Of a stretch of 64,000 nt of DNA, positions 33,552-44,200 are shown in pieces. Where the stretch lies: NCBI GenBank assembly GCA_000469685.2, contig LS997566.1, forward strand, positions 26,725,932-26,789,931, written 5' to 3'. Under the pieces are notes generated by a model. That model did no database searches. It saw only the letters and a list, made by a program, of their open reading frames with translations, and was not told the origin of the DNA. Every line of letters starts with the position of its first letter. The stretch's first letter is position 1. Origin of the DNA: Haemonchus contortus (lineage: Eukaryota; Nematoda; Chromadorea; Rhabditida; Trichostrongylidae). The translations under genes were made by a program, and so were the position numbers.

Positions 33552-35010
33552 GGTTGTTCGGAAAGGAATGCGCGCTAACGTTGTCCATTTATTTCTCCCC
33601 TACTGTATTAAATTTTCCGAAACGGTTTCGCCTGTGGGGAAGAGTGTTTTATTGCGCATCTTATGATATATTTTTGGCTTTGTCTACTTTGTTTTCTTGG
33701 AAGAAGAAAAGTTCAGTAGATGCTTGACCAAAAATTGGTTTTACGAGCTCGCATGTGGTATGACTTCAAGCAAGGAAAATCGGCTGCTGAATCTCCTCAT
33801 GCCATCTCTGAAGTATTCGGTGATGAAGCCCTGTCAGAAAGCCAGTGTCGAGTGTGGTTCCAGCGTTTCGAAGAAGGTAATGAAAGTTCGGAGGCCGAAG
33901 CACATGAAAGTCAGCCTCAGGGGGAGATGGGCGTTGGGAACGATTTTGGGTAATCGATTTGCCGCACGCGGCTGTCGCGGACCACTCATTCGCCGTTATT
34001 ACAGCTCTAGCGTTCTTAAAAACCTCAATCGATATGCGATCATTATTTTATGCATGATTCTACTATTAGTACTTTTGTTCTTGTATTTCTTACCTACTGC
34101 TGTATCCTGCTACATTCCTTCGCGCGCGACGCCCCTCTCACCGCGACGCGAACATTTCGTTCCTAACGCACCACAATCAGCCTCAGGTCGTCGATAACCA
34201 AGTGTTGAAGGACGTCATCAATTCGGATCCACACCAAACCACACGAGAACTGGCTGTACATTTTGGCTGCTCATACACTATAATCCATGAGCATCTGCTG
34301 GCGATTGGCACGATGAACAGGTGCAGAAAATGCTTACCGCACGAGCTGAGCGACGCCAACAAGGCAACACGGGTGGCGATGGCAGGAATGCTTCTTCGTC
34401 GCTCCAACAACAATGGTTTTTTTCACTCTATTGCTGCATCAGATAAAAAACGGATCTGTTTCGACAACACAACACGAAAACGGCAGTGGATAAACGCCGG
34501 TGACACTCCAAAACCCACTCCGAAACCGGATGTACTCGGCGATAAGGTGATGCTCTGTGTTTGCTGGAACAGTAAAGGTTTAGTGTACTGTCAAGTCCTG
34601 GATTAGGGTCAAACGGTTACGGCGGATATTTATAAAGAACAACTGAGCCGCGTGGATCGAGCACTGCGTCATCAAGGTGTTGAAACGACGTCGACAAAAT
34701 TCTTCCACGACAACGCTCGTCCACAGGTCGCGAAAACCAACCTTAGAAAAAATTTAGGAATAGGGGCTGGGAAGTTCTGCCTCATCCGCCTCGCAGGCCA
34801 GAACCGGTACCATCCGACTACCACCTGTTCCGGTCAATGCAGCACTCGTTGGTCGAGAGAAAGTTCAAAAACCGCGAAGAAGTCCAACTCTGGGTGTCCA
34901 ACTACTTTGAGTTGCAGCCGGCCAAGTTCATCAGGCAGGGGGGATGAAGTAAGAAAGCGACAATCCACTCTAAAAGTTTTCTAAATTATTAGCGCTAATT
35001 CACAACTTGG
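33552..35010 (+). mobile_element. Mariner transposon relic, split by a MITE
   Basis: A degraded mariner with an N-terminal helix-turn-helix region (MWYDFKQGKSAAES, ALSESQCRVWFQRFEEG), then RELAVHFGCSYTIIHEHL, RKCLPHELSDANK and FFHDNARPQVAKT, with the expected Asp in the second catalytic box. The coding region is interrupted at 33922 by a 257 bp MITE. Further stops follow, one after VYCQVLD, and the first catalytic region is altered (SDKKRICFDN). The 5' end near AGGTTGTTCGGAAAGGAATG has only a weak inverted match near 34990-35010, so the 3' limit is approximate. Confidence 0.8.
33922..34178. mobile_element. Mutator-like MITE, copy 2 (257 bp)
   Basis: Inserted in the mariner coding region with a perfect 9 bp duplication AGCCTCAGG (33913-33921 and 34179-34187). 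It starts GGGAGATGGGCGTTGGGAAC; the complement of its end is GATTGTGGTGCGTTAGGAAC. The interior closely matches 11176-11433, including CGCACGCGGCTGTCGCGGAC. Removing the element and one duplication restores continuity of the mariner sequence, which confirms the limits. Confidence 0.92.
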
Positions 35011-35397
35011 CTGCTTTCAGACGCGTAGCCTTCACATAAGGTAAGAATACCCTGTCCCGGTAGGGGTATCAGGCTGTGGGGTGTCGACCGATACACCGAT
35101 ATGCATATCAATCTATTGTGTAATCGACCGCTCAATCGCAATTTCGTTTCCTTTAGCCATGCCGTGTTCCAACCCTAAGGAAGTTGAAGAGATGTGGTGG
35201 GATTGTTGCTGTAAATGTAACGATCGATGATAACAACCGATTTATAAAGTTCGTAGGCCATTTGTAAACAGCGTCGCGTTACGCAACGCGTTGTGATTTT
35301 GCATAATGTTTCCGCAATACTGAAAGTACTCGCCTGGGGCTATCTTATGAGCTAGCCAGCTCTAAATTTCCGTTTCTGCTTTTCCCACAATAAAGCA
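35011..35397. other. Non-coding stretch
   Basis: No gene recognised. A short palindrome ACGCAACGCGTTG lies near 35281. Confidence 0.4.
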
Positions 35398-35760
35398 GTG
35401 AGGATGAGTGGTAGTCACCAACACCGCCGATGTTTGCTGGATTACTACAGCTTGGGCATCTCCAGACGTCAGGCCACGGATATCGAAATGGTGGACTCGC
35501 TTCACCAATTGAAACTATGGCCTCGAAGATATGCCGAGGTCCGGTCGCCCAGCCACTGTCGATCAAGGTCACACAGGTACTCCGTTCCAACATCCACAAA
35601 GTCATTGAATCTGGCAAGGTGTCGAAGAAGCGTCGAGTTGTCCCTCACGACCTCACGCCGGCACAGGCAAGGAAGCGGGTTGAGGTGTGCCCCGACAACC
35701 TCAGACTCAGAGACCTGGAGAGAGAAGGGGCGATTGAGAAGATTGAAGAATAAAGAAAAA
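35398..35760 (+). pseudogene. Mariner-like transposase fragment
   Basis: One frame reads KVIESGKVSKKRRVVPHDLTPAQARKR in pieces, resembling the mariner linker in which the helix-turn-helix ends and W/VPHxLT follows. Stops and frame changes surround it and no DDD core is present. It is independent of the mariner at 33552-35010 because the order and strand would be duplicated. Confidence 0.5.
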
Positions 35761-36064
35761 TACGAGCCATTGTCAAAATGAGGTGCCTTTTTAGAGAAAG
35801 TTTGCCTACAAGGAAGGGGCGACAGTGTAGGTGTTCTCAAGATCACACGCGAGGCCAGAGGTAGCTACTAAATAGTCGATGCAACGAAATAAAATACGTG
35901 TGCTCTGCGGTGAATTGCCTCACTGCGGAGCACACGTGAGATCGGTGGAATCTGGTCTCTAAAGGCGGGATATGCACTAACCATAAGAAGGCGGTGCCAA
36001 AAACGAACTTTTCCAACTCAGCTCCTGAACAGTTCATATACTGTGATAAACAGGGCAGTAGTGG

Positions 36065-36285
36065 ATGAACGAATGGAGCGATAAAGTGGCAGAACATTTC
36101 CAAACGGACGGCACTATTTATAAATCAACTCGGTTTCAAGACGGTGCCGAAGTCTACAAAAATCTGTGGAAGTTCGAGCGCTCTCAAAATTCACGGATTC
36201 GTAGACCTGGTCAAAAAGATAGGGAGCTTTGGAAAAGAAGTGTGCTAGCGAAGGAGACCAGTCATAAGTGCCCGAAGACTTGCTG
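36065..36285 (+). CDS. Candidate exon, unknown product
   Basis: An open segment ends TCW at donor GTGAGTAGG. The product is basic and polar (for example FQDGAEVYKNLWKFERSQ, then RIRRPGQKDRELWKRS). A similar donor-flanking sequence (GTAGACTCGCTGTCCTATCC) recurs near 36612, suggesting local duplication. No family is recognised and the acceptor is uncertain. Confidence 0.3.
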
Positions 36286-36900
36286 GTGAGTAGGCTCGCT
36301 TTCCTACTCAGACAGGGATTACCGGGTGTGCAACTGCTTGTAAGGACATGATTTAGGATTTTGCCCCTTCCTGAGAGATTGTACCGTCTTTTGTCTTAGC
36401 AGTGGAGTGTTTTCACTTCCAAGTGATGTGGGGGACAGACAGGCAATTGAAAGTAATGACAACTAACAAACTCTCAAAAGGGATAAATAAGGAGCCACTG
36501 TAATCTTTGTATCCTAATCTCTGTAAATCTGTTTTTACAAGCGGGAGAAAAAAGGTGGTTGATAGAAATTGTTAATGACTGGTCGCAAGTGTTCTCAAGA
36601 GTTGCAGCAGGGTAGACTCGCTGTCCTATCCAGACAGAGGTCGCATAAAGAATTTATTGGGAGCAGGTTGATGTATAAGGTGTGCCATAACAACTAACAA
36701 GCATGTGTTACAAACTTGTTTGGCTTTGTTTTCTTTCAGCGTCGCATTGGCTAACGAAAAGGAAGCCAGGATAGTGTTAGGTAACTGAGCATTGTCCAGC
36801 TAGTCGTTAGTGTTGCAGATATGTCCGCAGTTATTCATTCTCCTGCTTCTAATTACCTGTTACAAAGTGAAGTAGTAGAAACCCTCTTAAAGCCACTCAC

Positions 36901-37074
36901 CGTTCTTCCAGGCACACCCAAATATTGAAAGAGGCGAAGGATGGATGTCTCTAGAGTAGATTCATTTATGGCACTAGCACTTCCGCCACTGCCAGACGTG
37001 AATCTGCCCACAAAGACCAAATTCCACCTTCGTTGAATCGGACCACCATCATGCAGCAGCAAAGCTTTGCACAC
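36901..37074 (-). CDS. Candidate exon, unknown product
   Basis: On the minus strand an open segment ends GVPGRT at donor GTGAGTGGC. It encodes GGPIQRRWNLVFVGRF, TSGSGGSASAINESTLETS and ILRLFQYLGVPGRT, a composition unlike the surrounding non-coding frames. No family is recognised and the upstream acceptor was not fixed. Confidence 0.35.
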
Positions 37075-37524
37075 TTACGCGTGCATCACAACAAAGAACG
37101 CATCTAGGAGAGTGATGACTTTTAATCCGAGCTCCACTCCTCAAGAATATACTGGTACTCTGTGGTTATAGTCTGTGGTGAGTTATAGGTTCATGTAGAA
37201 AGGGAGCTATAAGATCGTGTAGAAAGGTTCGCCCTTAGACCACTGTTTTTTTACCTGTTCCTAACTGCTGCCAACTTTTCCGGTGTTTGGACTTGTCTGA
37301 ATCAAAATTATGAAGTTATTCTTATTGCACCGCCCACTCCGGCGCATGTTCTGTCCCCGTAGGCGGAGTTCCTCTGAGCTCATATGTGCTCTGTTGATCT
37401 TTCTCTCAAACCCCCACCTCTTCTGGTAATACGAATTTCGCGACAGACAGACGGATGCGAGCGCGTTACATATAGTAAGAATGTATACGGTCTACACGGC
37501 AGAGGGGCACATTAAATACACGGT

Positions 37525-38361
37525 GCGCCATAATTATGGTAACAGAATAACTGTTGAAACCGCAATATACATTGATACATGTTGAATTCATTGACCCCGC
37601 TTACTATGCATCGCATCAACAAATTGAACGCATGGCTCAACGACGCTTCGGCTACATTTAAGGCCCAGATTCCAGCTTAAACAATTATAGAAGAGGAAAA
37701 CGGCTACATGAAACGACCCGATCCTTCTCAACTTCCTCGCCACGTAATGGAAAATATACATGTGCTCTGGAATCCCCATTTTTTACGCCGTCTCCACCTT
37801 TTCTAGTGTAAATTTGTCAAAGTTCGTGCCGCCTGCAAAAGGGCACTTCATTTTGTTCTTCTCTCAAACCTCTTGTAAAAAGGTTCATAGGGCTCTCGAA
37901 ACCTATCCGGCTATTATTTGCTACGGGAGACAATTCTAATTGAAATAGAACATACATTCGATTCGACAGTCATTTTTCTCGTGATTCTGCAGGTTTCGTA
38001 ACGTAATCATTCCCAAGCAATTGCATTCTTAAAGGGGTCGTAATTGAGACATGGCGACCCTTTGAAGGCTGTTCGCTGACCTGTCCACGCATCGCATGCT
38101 AGAGGCTGTCATGCTAGAAATTTCGAAACGACGAACGATTCTGGAAAAGGACTCTTCAAATGCGCGCAAAGACGGAACGGCTGTTTGATGGTTGCGAGGT
38201 TTCACCAGTTTTGGGAAACTAACGAATTTAGAGCGTCAAAGCAGATATGTGAGCTAAGGTATATGATGAACATAAGAGAAGGTGCAGATTCAAAAAAACT
38301 CTCCAAAAAAAAAAACGAGGAATGGCGGACTTCCCTGTAATCGTTACCATAATTGAGCGCT
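37525..38361. mobile_element. Candidate TIR element
   Basis: The left end GCGCCATAATTATGGTAACA and the complement of the right end GCGCTCAATTATGGTAACGA form a short imperfect inverted repeat enclosing about 800 bp. The interior has no intact frame. Similar termini without a duplicated target could also be coincidence, so this is tentative. Confidence 0.45.
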
Positions 38362-38439
38362 TCTACGAGGAAATAGAGAGGGCTTTGAAGCTCGAATCAC
38401 GAACACTACTGTTTAAGGCGGTATCAGCGCAGTAGTCGG

Positions 38440-40560
38440 CTTCCGATTGAACTTTATGGAACACCAAGGAAGGTGCGGTGCAGGAATACGGAATGCCTGA
38501 TGAAATCGTTTAATCGAATTTGCAGAACAACACCAATTCTCGGTAATGAACACCTTCTTCGAGAAGAAAGCCAAGAGCCCTTGGAAATAGAGGAGCCCGG
38601 ACACGAAAACCTTAAGACAGATTGGTTATGTGTTCACCGACCCACCGAGATTGCTTGCCGACGTCTCCATTATTGGGGATAAAGTGATTGCGACCGGCTC
38701 CGATCACAGACTTCTACGCTCGGTATCCTCTGCGATGTCGGAAAAGAAGGTCGAGTTTACATCCGCAAAAAACACTCGTATGACGTACTTCCAAGGACGG
38801 CATATATGCAGCGATGATAGCATCGTCAGACCTACAGATGAATGCTGGTAATAGCATCGATGCTGACTACGAAGAACTTATGGGGAAAATAACGCAGGCC
38901 GTGAAGGTACCGAGCACAGCCATAGAACCAGCAAGGCGACGGCATCTACCGCAAGCAGCAGTGCAAATGATGACGAAGAGAGCGCGCATGAAACCCGAAG
39001 GACGAGTGCAAACCGCGGATTATAAGGAGCTCTGTGAAGCGATAAGGAAGAAGATTAAATGCGACTATGGAGGCTACAGGCGAAAGCCTCGCGGAACAGC
39101 TGAGAGAAGTCTGGAAGCTGTATTAAGGGATGTTTGCCTCATGCATCACATACCGTCTGCTCTCAAGAGTAATACAGGTGTTAAGACGGCTTACCGCCGG
39201 ATGAACGAAATACGTACTAAGTTCTTCAAGAAATACGTACTAAGTTCTTTAAAGGCTTGTCTCCTCAAAGGTGGTAGTCGCGACAGCCGGTCAAACTACT
39301 GCAGATGAACCGATCCCAGATGTCATGTGAGAAGTGGAGTATGCAGTAAAACATTAAGTCGGGGAAAAACTTAGGTTGGGACAGCATACGTCCCGAAGTG
39401 ATCTGAAGGCAGGAGGGTTGCCCTCCTTTGAAGAGCGTTACAGCAGACTGCAGTAAGAGGAGGATTCTGGCGGCGTGGAAGAAACAAGGATGATACTGCT
39501 AATGAAAAAGGCGATCCCGAGGTTTGGACAATTGCATGCCCATCACATTGCTGTCTCAAGTCTATAAGACCTCCACCAGAATAATCCTAAATCGCATAAT
39601 CGGAGATGTGGACATGGCCATGAGGAGAGAGCAGGCGGGATTTCGAAATGGGTATTCCACATTGGACCATTTGCACGTTGTGTGTCAGCTTACCAAAAAA
39701 TGTGGAGAATATCCCTTATGCGTTTGTCGGCTACAGAAAAGCATTGGACCCGGTCAAAACAAACGCAATGCTAAATGCGATATGTAGATATGGAATCGTG
39801 CTATGTCGACCTTCATAAAGTGCCGAACAGTGTCTGTACAACAGAAATAAAGCTCTTCAACGATCCATGCCAAATAAAAATATAAAAGGACGTATGTACG
39901 ACTTCTCCGAAATTGTTTGCACTAACTTTGGAAGCCCCGCTCAATGATCGTGACTGGACTGGAGGTATGGAGATCGATGGAGAACACTTGACATATCTGC
40001 TCTTTGTTGACGATTGAGTCATTTTTGCGCATGATGCCCTAGAGCTCCAAGAGCAACTCGTACAACCACAGATGAAATTGAATGAAATCGGACTAAAATG
40101 GACTGGATGCACAACTGGTTCAGTCTTATGGCAACAATCAAAATAAATGGCAAAAAAATCGACAAAGTAAAAAGCTTGAAGTATCTCGCGCACCAGCTCA
40201 GCTTCACAGAAGACATCAGCGGAGAGTACAGCGCGCGCAGGAAGGCAGTTTGGTCTAGCTTCAACAAAATCTCAATGTTATTATTAGATGAAGACTTCCG
40301 GGGATGACGTGCGCAGGACCGGAACGGATGGTTCAAAGTCGACTTGTGTAAATGGCGAAGTTTACGAGGACAAGTCAGATATTGGCGATACAGGTGAATA
40401 ATGGACTCAAAGAAAACAAGCCTCGGCCTAATCATACAAGACACGACAAAAGGGTTAATTCAATGAGGTTGCCTTTGCCGAGGAGTGGCGATGTCACGTG
40501 CATGCCACAGTTCTCATCGATGGTGTCCGTTTCGAGATCTTACTGAAGTCTTCGAAAGAA
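38440..40560 (+). mobile_element. RTE-type non-LTR retrotransposon (LINE) relic
   Basis: The degraded frame order fits an RTE polyprotein. First comes the end of an AP-type endonuclease with VFTDPPRLLADVSIIG and GSDHRLLR. RT follows, with QVYKTSTRIILNRI, RREQAGFRNGYSTLDHLH, a degraded FVDYKKAFD-like segment, LLFVDD (catalytic pair, followed by a stop) and a thumb region KINGKKIDKVKSLKYL. At least several frameshifts and stops break it, and the 5' part is missing. A short duplication AAATACGTACTAAGTTCTT occurs near 39225. It is not functional. Confidence 0.8.
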
Positions 40561-40843
40561 CTGAATAACATCGAGGGACTCCTCTAAATTTGTGATAAAA
40601 TGTTTGTAGGTTACTATTGCTGCGCAAGGAAGGCGGTGCCACTGAAGAACTTTTAAATATCTGCGACATTAGTCTTGAAAACCCTCCAATCAAATTTATG
40701 GCCCATCTAAAGGGTTGTTCATCGAGGGGTTAGGACCAATTTTGGGGTTTAAGAAATATTATTGAGAATCTTCTTCTTGCTGATTCATGCTCTACAAGTG
40801 CGAAAACTATTGTGCAGAAGTCTGACCATAACTATTTGTAGAA

Positions 40844-41238
40844 ATGGTGTCGGAAGCTATGAGAGAAAAAAATTTTGCGTTCTGGAATGGAGAAACGATT
40901 GTCGACGAAATGCTAGACTCTCAGAAAGGTGTATCGTCTCCTGAAAATAGAGCTGAAGTCTCCAAACCAAGCTGCTCCAAAGAATCAGTGGGTGCTAGCA
41001 TTTATTTTCCATACCTAGTTTTCGACACAGTTGTGGATCCAACCCTTACATTAAGAGCAAGCCCGAAGTGCACAAGTACCCAAAAACTAATGAACCCAAA
41101 TCTGCTGAAGGGAAAACGAATGATAATGTTCGGGCTCGTCTGGACGATTCGCTGTCCAGGATGCAGAATGATAACATGGAGGGGAAGTCTAGCTTTGTAG
41201 GTTCATGGCTCTTCTCTTTTGTCAGACTTCTGAAGTGA
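40844..41238 (+). CDS. Small two-exon frame just upstream of REV1
   Basis: Exon 40844-40987 starts ATG GTG TCG two bases after a ttgtag acceptor and ends at donor GTGGGT. After a 68 bp intron ending cattaag, exon 41056-41238 runs in phase to TGA. The predicted product has 108 residues: polar, with NFAFWNGETIVDEMLDSQ early and a hydrophobic C-terminus GSWLFSFVRLLK. The stop lies 38 bp before the first recognised REV1 exon. This could be the 3' end of an upstream gene or unrecognised 5' REV1 sequence. No family is recognised. Confidence 0.4.
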
Positions 41239-41276
41239 GAATATGAGAAAATTTCTGATATGGAAGCTGCTTTAAG

Positions 41277-44200
41277 GGACGTTACATGCGCCTCAAGAAA
41301 GACAAACTTCGTTATCAAGTCAACGTAAGTGGCCGACCTGCTAATGCTGCTTCAAATATATTTGAAGGGATTTCTATTTTTGTAAATGGTTACACAGGCG
41401 AGTTTTCGAATCTATATTTACCTATTCGTTAGCATACATCTAAATGTAATAGTGGGAGCTTGGTTTCGACAACTTCCTCCTTTATTGCCGAGAATCAGAC
41501 ATCAGGCATTAGGAATCATGAATTTGTTTAAGAAATGCGATAAACCGAATGTTCAATCACGCATATGTGAGCATAAGTGAGCGTCCCTCGCTCTGTTCTT
41601 TTTTTTTTTTCTCCTTCAACCTCAGTCTTCACTCTTTCTAATCCCTCCTACATATTCTGGAAGGTCACATGGAGTTTTACATTTCAAACTGAATTCATTT
41701 TGTTTGGCAGAAGTTACTTTGAACGATTTCAGTTGGAGTTGAGATGGCTTGACAGTTTTTCTTCAATATTTGCTTATTTAATGGGAATTGTCCGTAGCTC
41801 TGCTGCGCATGTTGCAGGAATTATCTGGATTATCCACTAGCCATATACAAACCAGCGCGCACAGGCGTGCTGGTTGTAGTATTGGCTCGTTGGTGCAGCT
41901 TTGGGCTTGACTGTTTTAGAACTAATGGATGGGAACTTCTTTTGAGTGATGAAAGAGAAAGGTGTAGTGGTGTTAAAGTTGTCAAGAATTATCAGCTGTT
42001 AACCTGGGCAATTCTGCTACATTGCCCTTACGATCATACAGAAGCAACTACACTGCGAGTGTTTGAGACTAATTGATTGATAATGCTCTACTCACATTGA
42101 TTAGTACCAAACATTTGGTCGCAAAAGCTATCAGCCTTGCTTCCTCCAGTTAGATATTGATGAAGATGTTGGGCAGTAGGCAAATAGGTGTGGTATTTAA
42201 CTGACAACAGCCCTGGTCAGAACCATACCCTTTAGGGAAGCCTGCTTTGGGTGTATAGTGTTCGCGTTGAATTTTCTAGGTCTGGATTATCCAAATGTTG
42301 ATGAAAAATAGTCGGAAAGTAAGAGCCGTCATATTTGCCCTACCTGTTTTAACTGGGAATTTCACACTCGCCCGCGTTATGCGCTGTGTCGTAGCATGAT
42401 GCAAAAAAAGTAGTAATTGGTAAATGGTGAAAAACGAATGCTTTATAACTCTTTATCCATCAGTTTTGCGTGTCCGAAACGTTTTGAGAAAATTTTGCCT
42501 ACTAACTTTGAGATCGTGTTTCTCGCGAGCGCGCTAAGGAAGGGCTATATATTCGATTACAGGAAAGCGCATTGTTGGTGGATGAATACAATAGCTGATC
42601 GGAACGTACCTGACGTTGTCGTTCGAAATGAGTGATCGTCGATCGGACGATGTGCCATCGATACGACTACCGGAGCCTTCTGCTTCTCCACTAGGAGACC
42701 AGCAATTCGCTTCGTAAGTAGGACTCTGCAAATATCGCCTACTCCTTGGCTGAGCAGGAGCTCGAGCTGCGAGTCATTGTAAGTCAAGAGCTGCTCGACT
42801 GTAAGCAAATGACGACATTCGGCTACATTATCGCTCGGGATAAAAAGTGGATGTGATATAAATCTACACATGAAATCACAGTGCCTACCAACCCACGTGA
42901 GGCTACAGCCTGCTATAAAGGTGCTCGCGATAAGAAAGACATGAGCTCATTCTTCCTCTGCTCAATCGGGTGTTTTGCTGGGAGTCTTACCAGAATGTAC
43001 TGCGGTAAACGCAAGAGTATTCTCTTATCAAGTGAGAGAGACGGTGTTTCGAGACCTTATTTCACACTAATTACAAGGAAAATTTCGGTTGTAAGGGATA
43101 ATGCTCGACCACCCCGCGCAAGGACGTCGATGGATGAACTAGAAAGGCTTGGTATAACCTGACCACCCCACTGCCCCCATATTCACCTAACCCCAACCTA
43201 CAGCCTTCCTTTTAGAAGCCCGGAGACCTGCTTATAGAGAGAAAATCCACCAATAATCGAGAAGTCAAGTAGGTGGTAGATGAATGAATTGCGTCACGCC
43301 TCTCTTCACATTGGAGGAATGGCATCAGTTTGAGAAAGTTCGTCTCAAACTTCTCTATAATTGCGGGTTTTCAATACCTCTTTCGAATAGTATCCTGGCA
43401 TAGGAAAATATTGATTGCCTCCATCTGGCATTACAGGAATGACGCTTACTGCTGAGCATTTCAGTTAAGTGCTGAGATCGAATTTTTATTGCACACCAAT
43501 TGTGGGTGACTCAAAAATCGCCTAGCGGAACCTCGACGTTAGTTACAGACCCATCTGCGCTGGAGCTTCGAAACTTAATCCAACTACATGGAGGTGAATA
43601 TCATTGCTATTACGAGTATGGTGTTACAACGTATATTATAGCGACTTCCTTGGCGAATGTTAAGGTATCTATTGTTTCCGCGTACTAGAGTGAATGATTA
43701 ATATGAATTGTTACTACAGACTTATTTTTCAAGGTACAGAAAACACGTCAGAACGAGACATTTCTGAAGCCTGATTGGGTCGTCGATTGGTCAGTGCGCT
43801 TTTTTCTTCGTTCTCTACCATCTCGCACTCTTTCCTGTTTCAGCATTGCTGCTGGAAGACTTTTAGAAGTAGACAAGTATATCCTGCTCCCATCTTCGAA
43901 GGAAAGATCGATAGCAGAAGTATTCAGTAGAAATAATGAAGCTAAAGGTGATTCTTCTCTCTAATCTTTTTCAATTTGTGAGTCATCAATTTGCTATGAA
44001 ACAGTAGGATCTAATAATATTTTTGGATAGGCTACAGAATGACAAGCAAGTTTATCTCTCGAGGTGCTTGTACGCCATTCGTTCGCTCAGATGCTCATTT
44101 ACCCGTTTATATTGTTGGTGCGATGAACAACGTCGATCGTGGGGAAAGGAGATTCACCTCAAGGCAATAGCATAAGAGGGTGCGAACATCCAAACTACCA

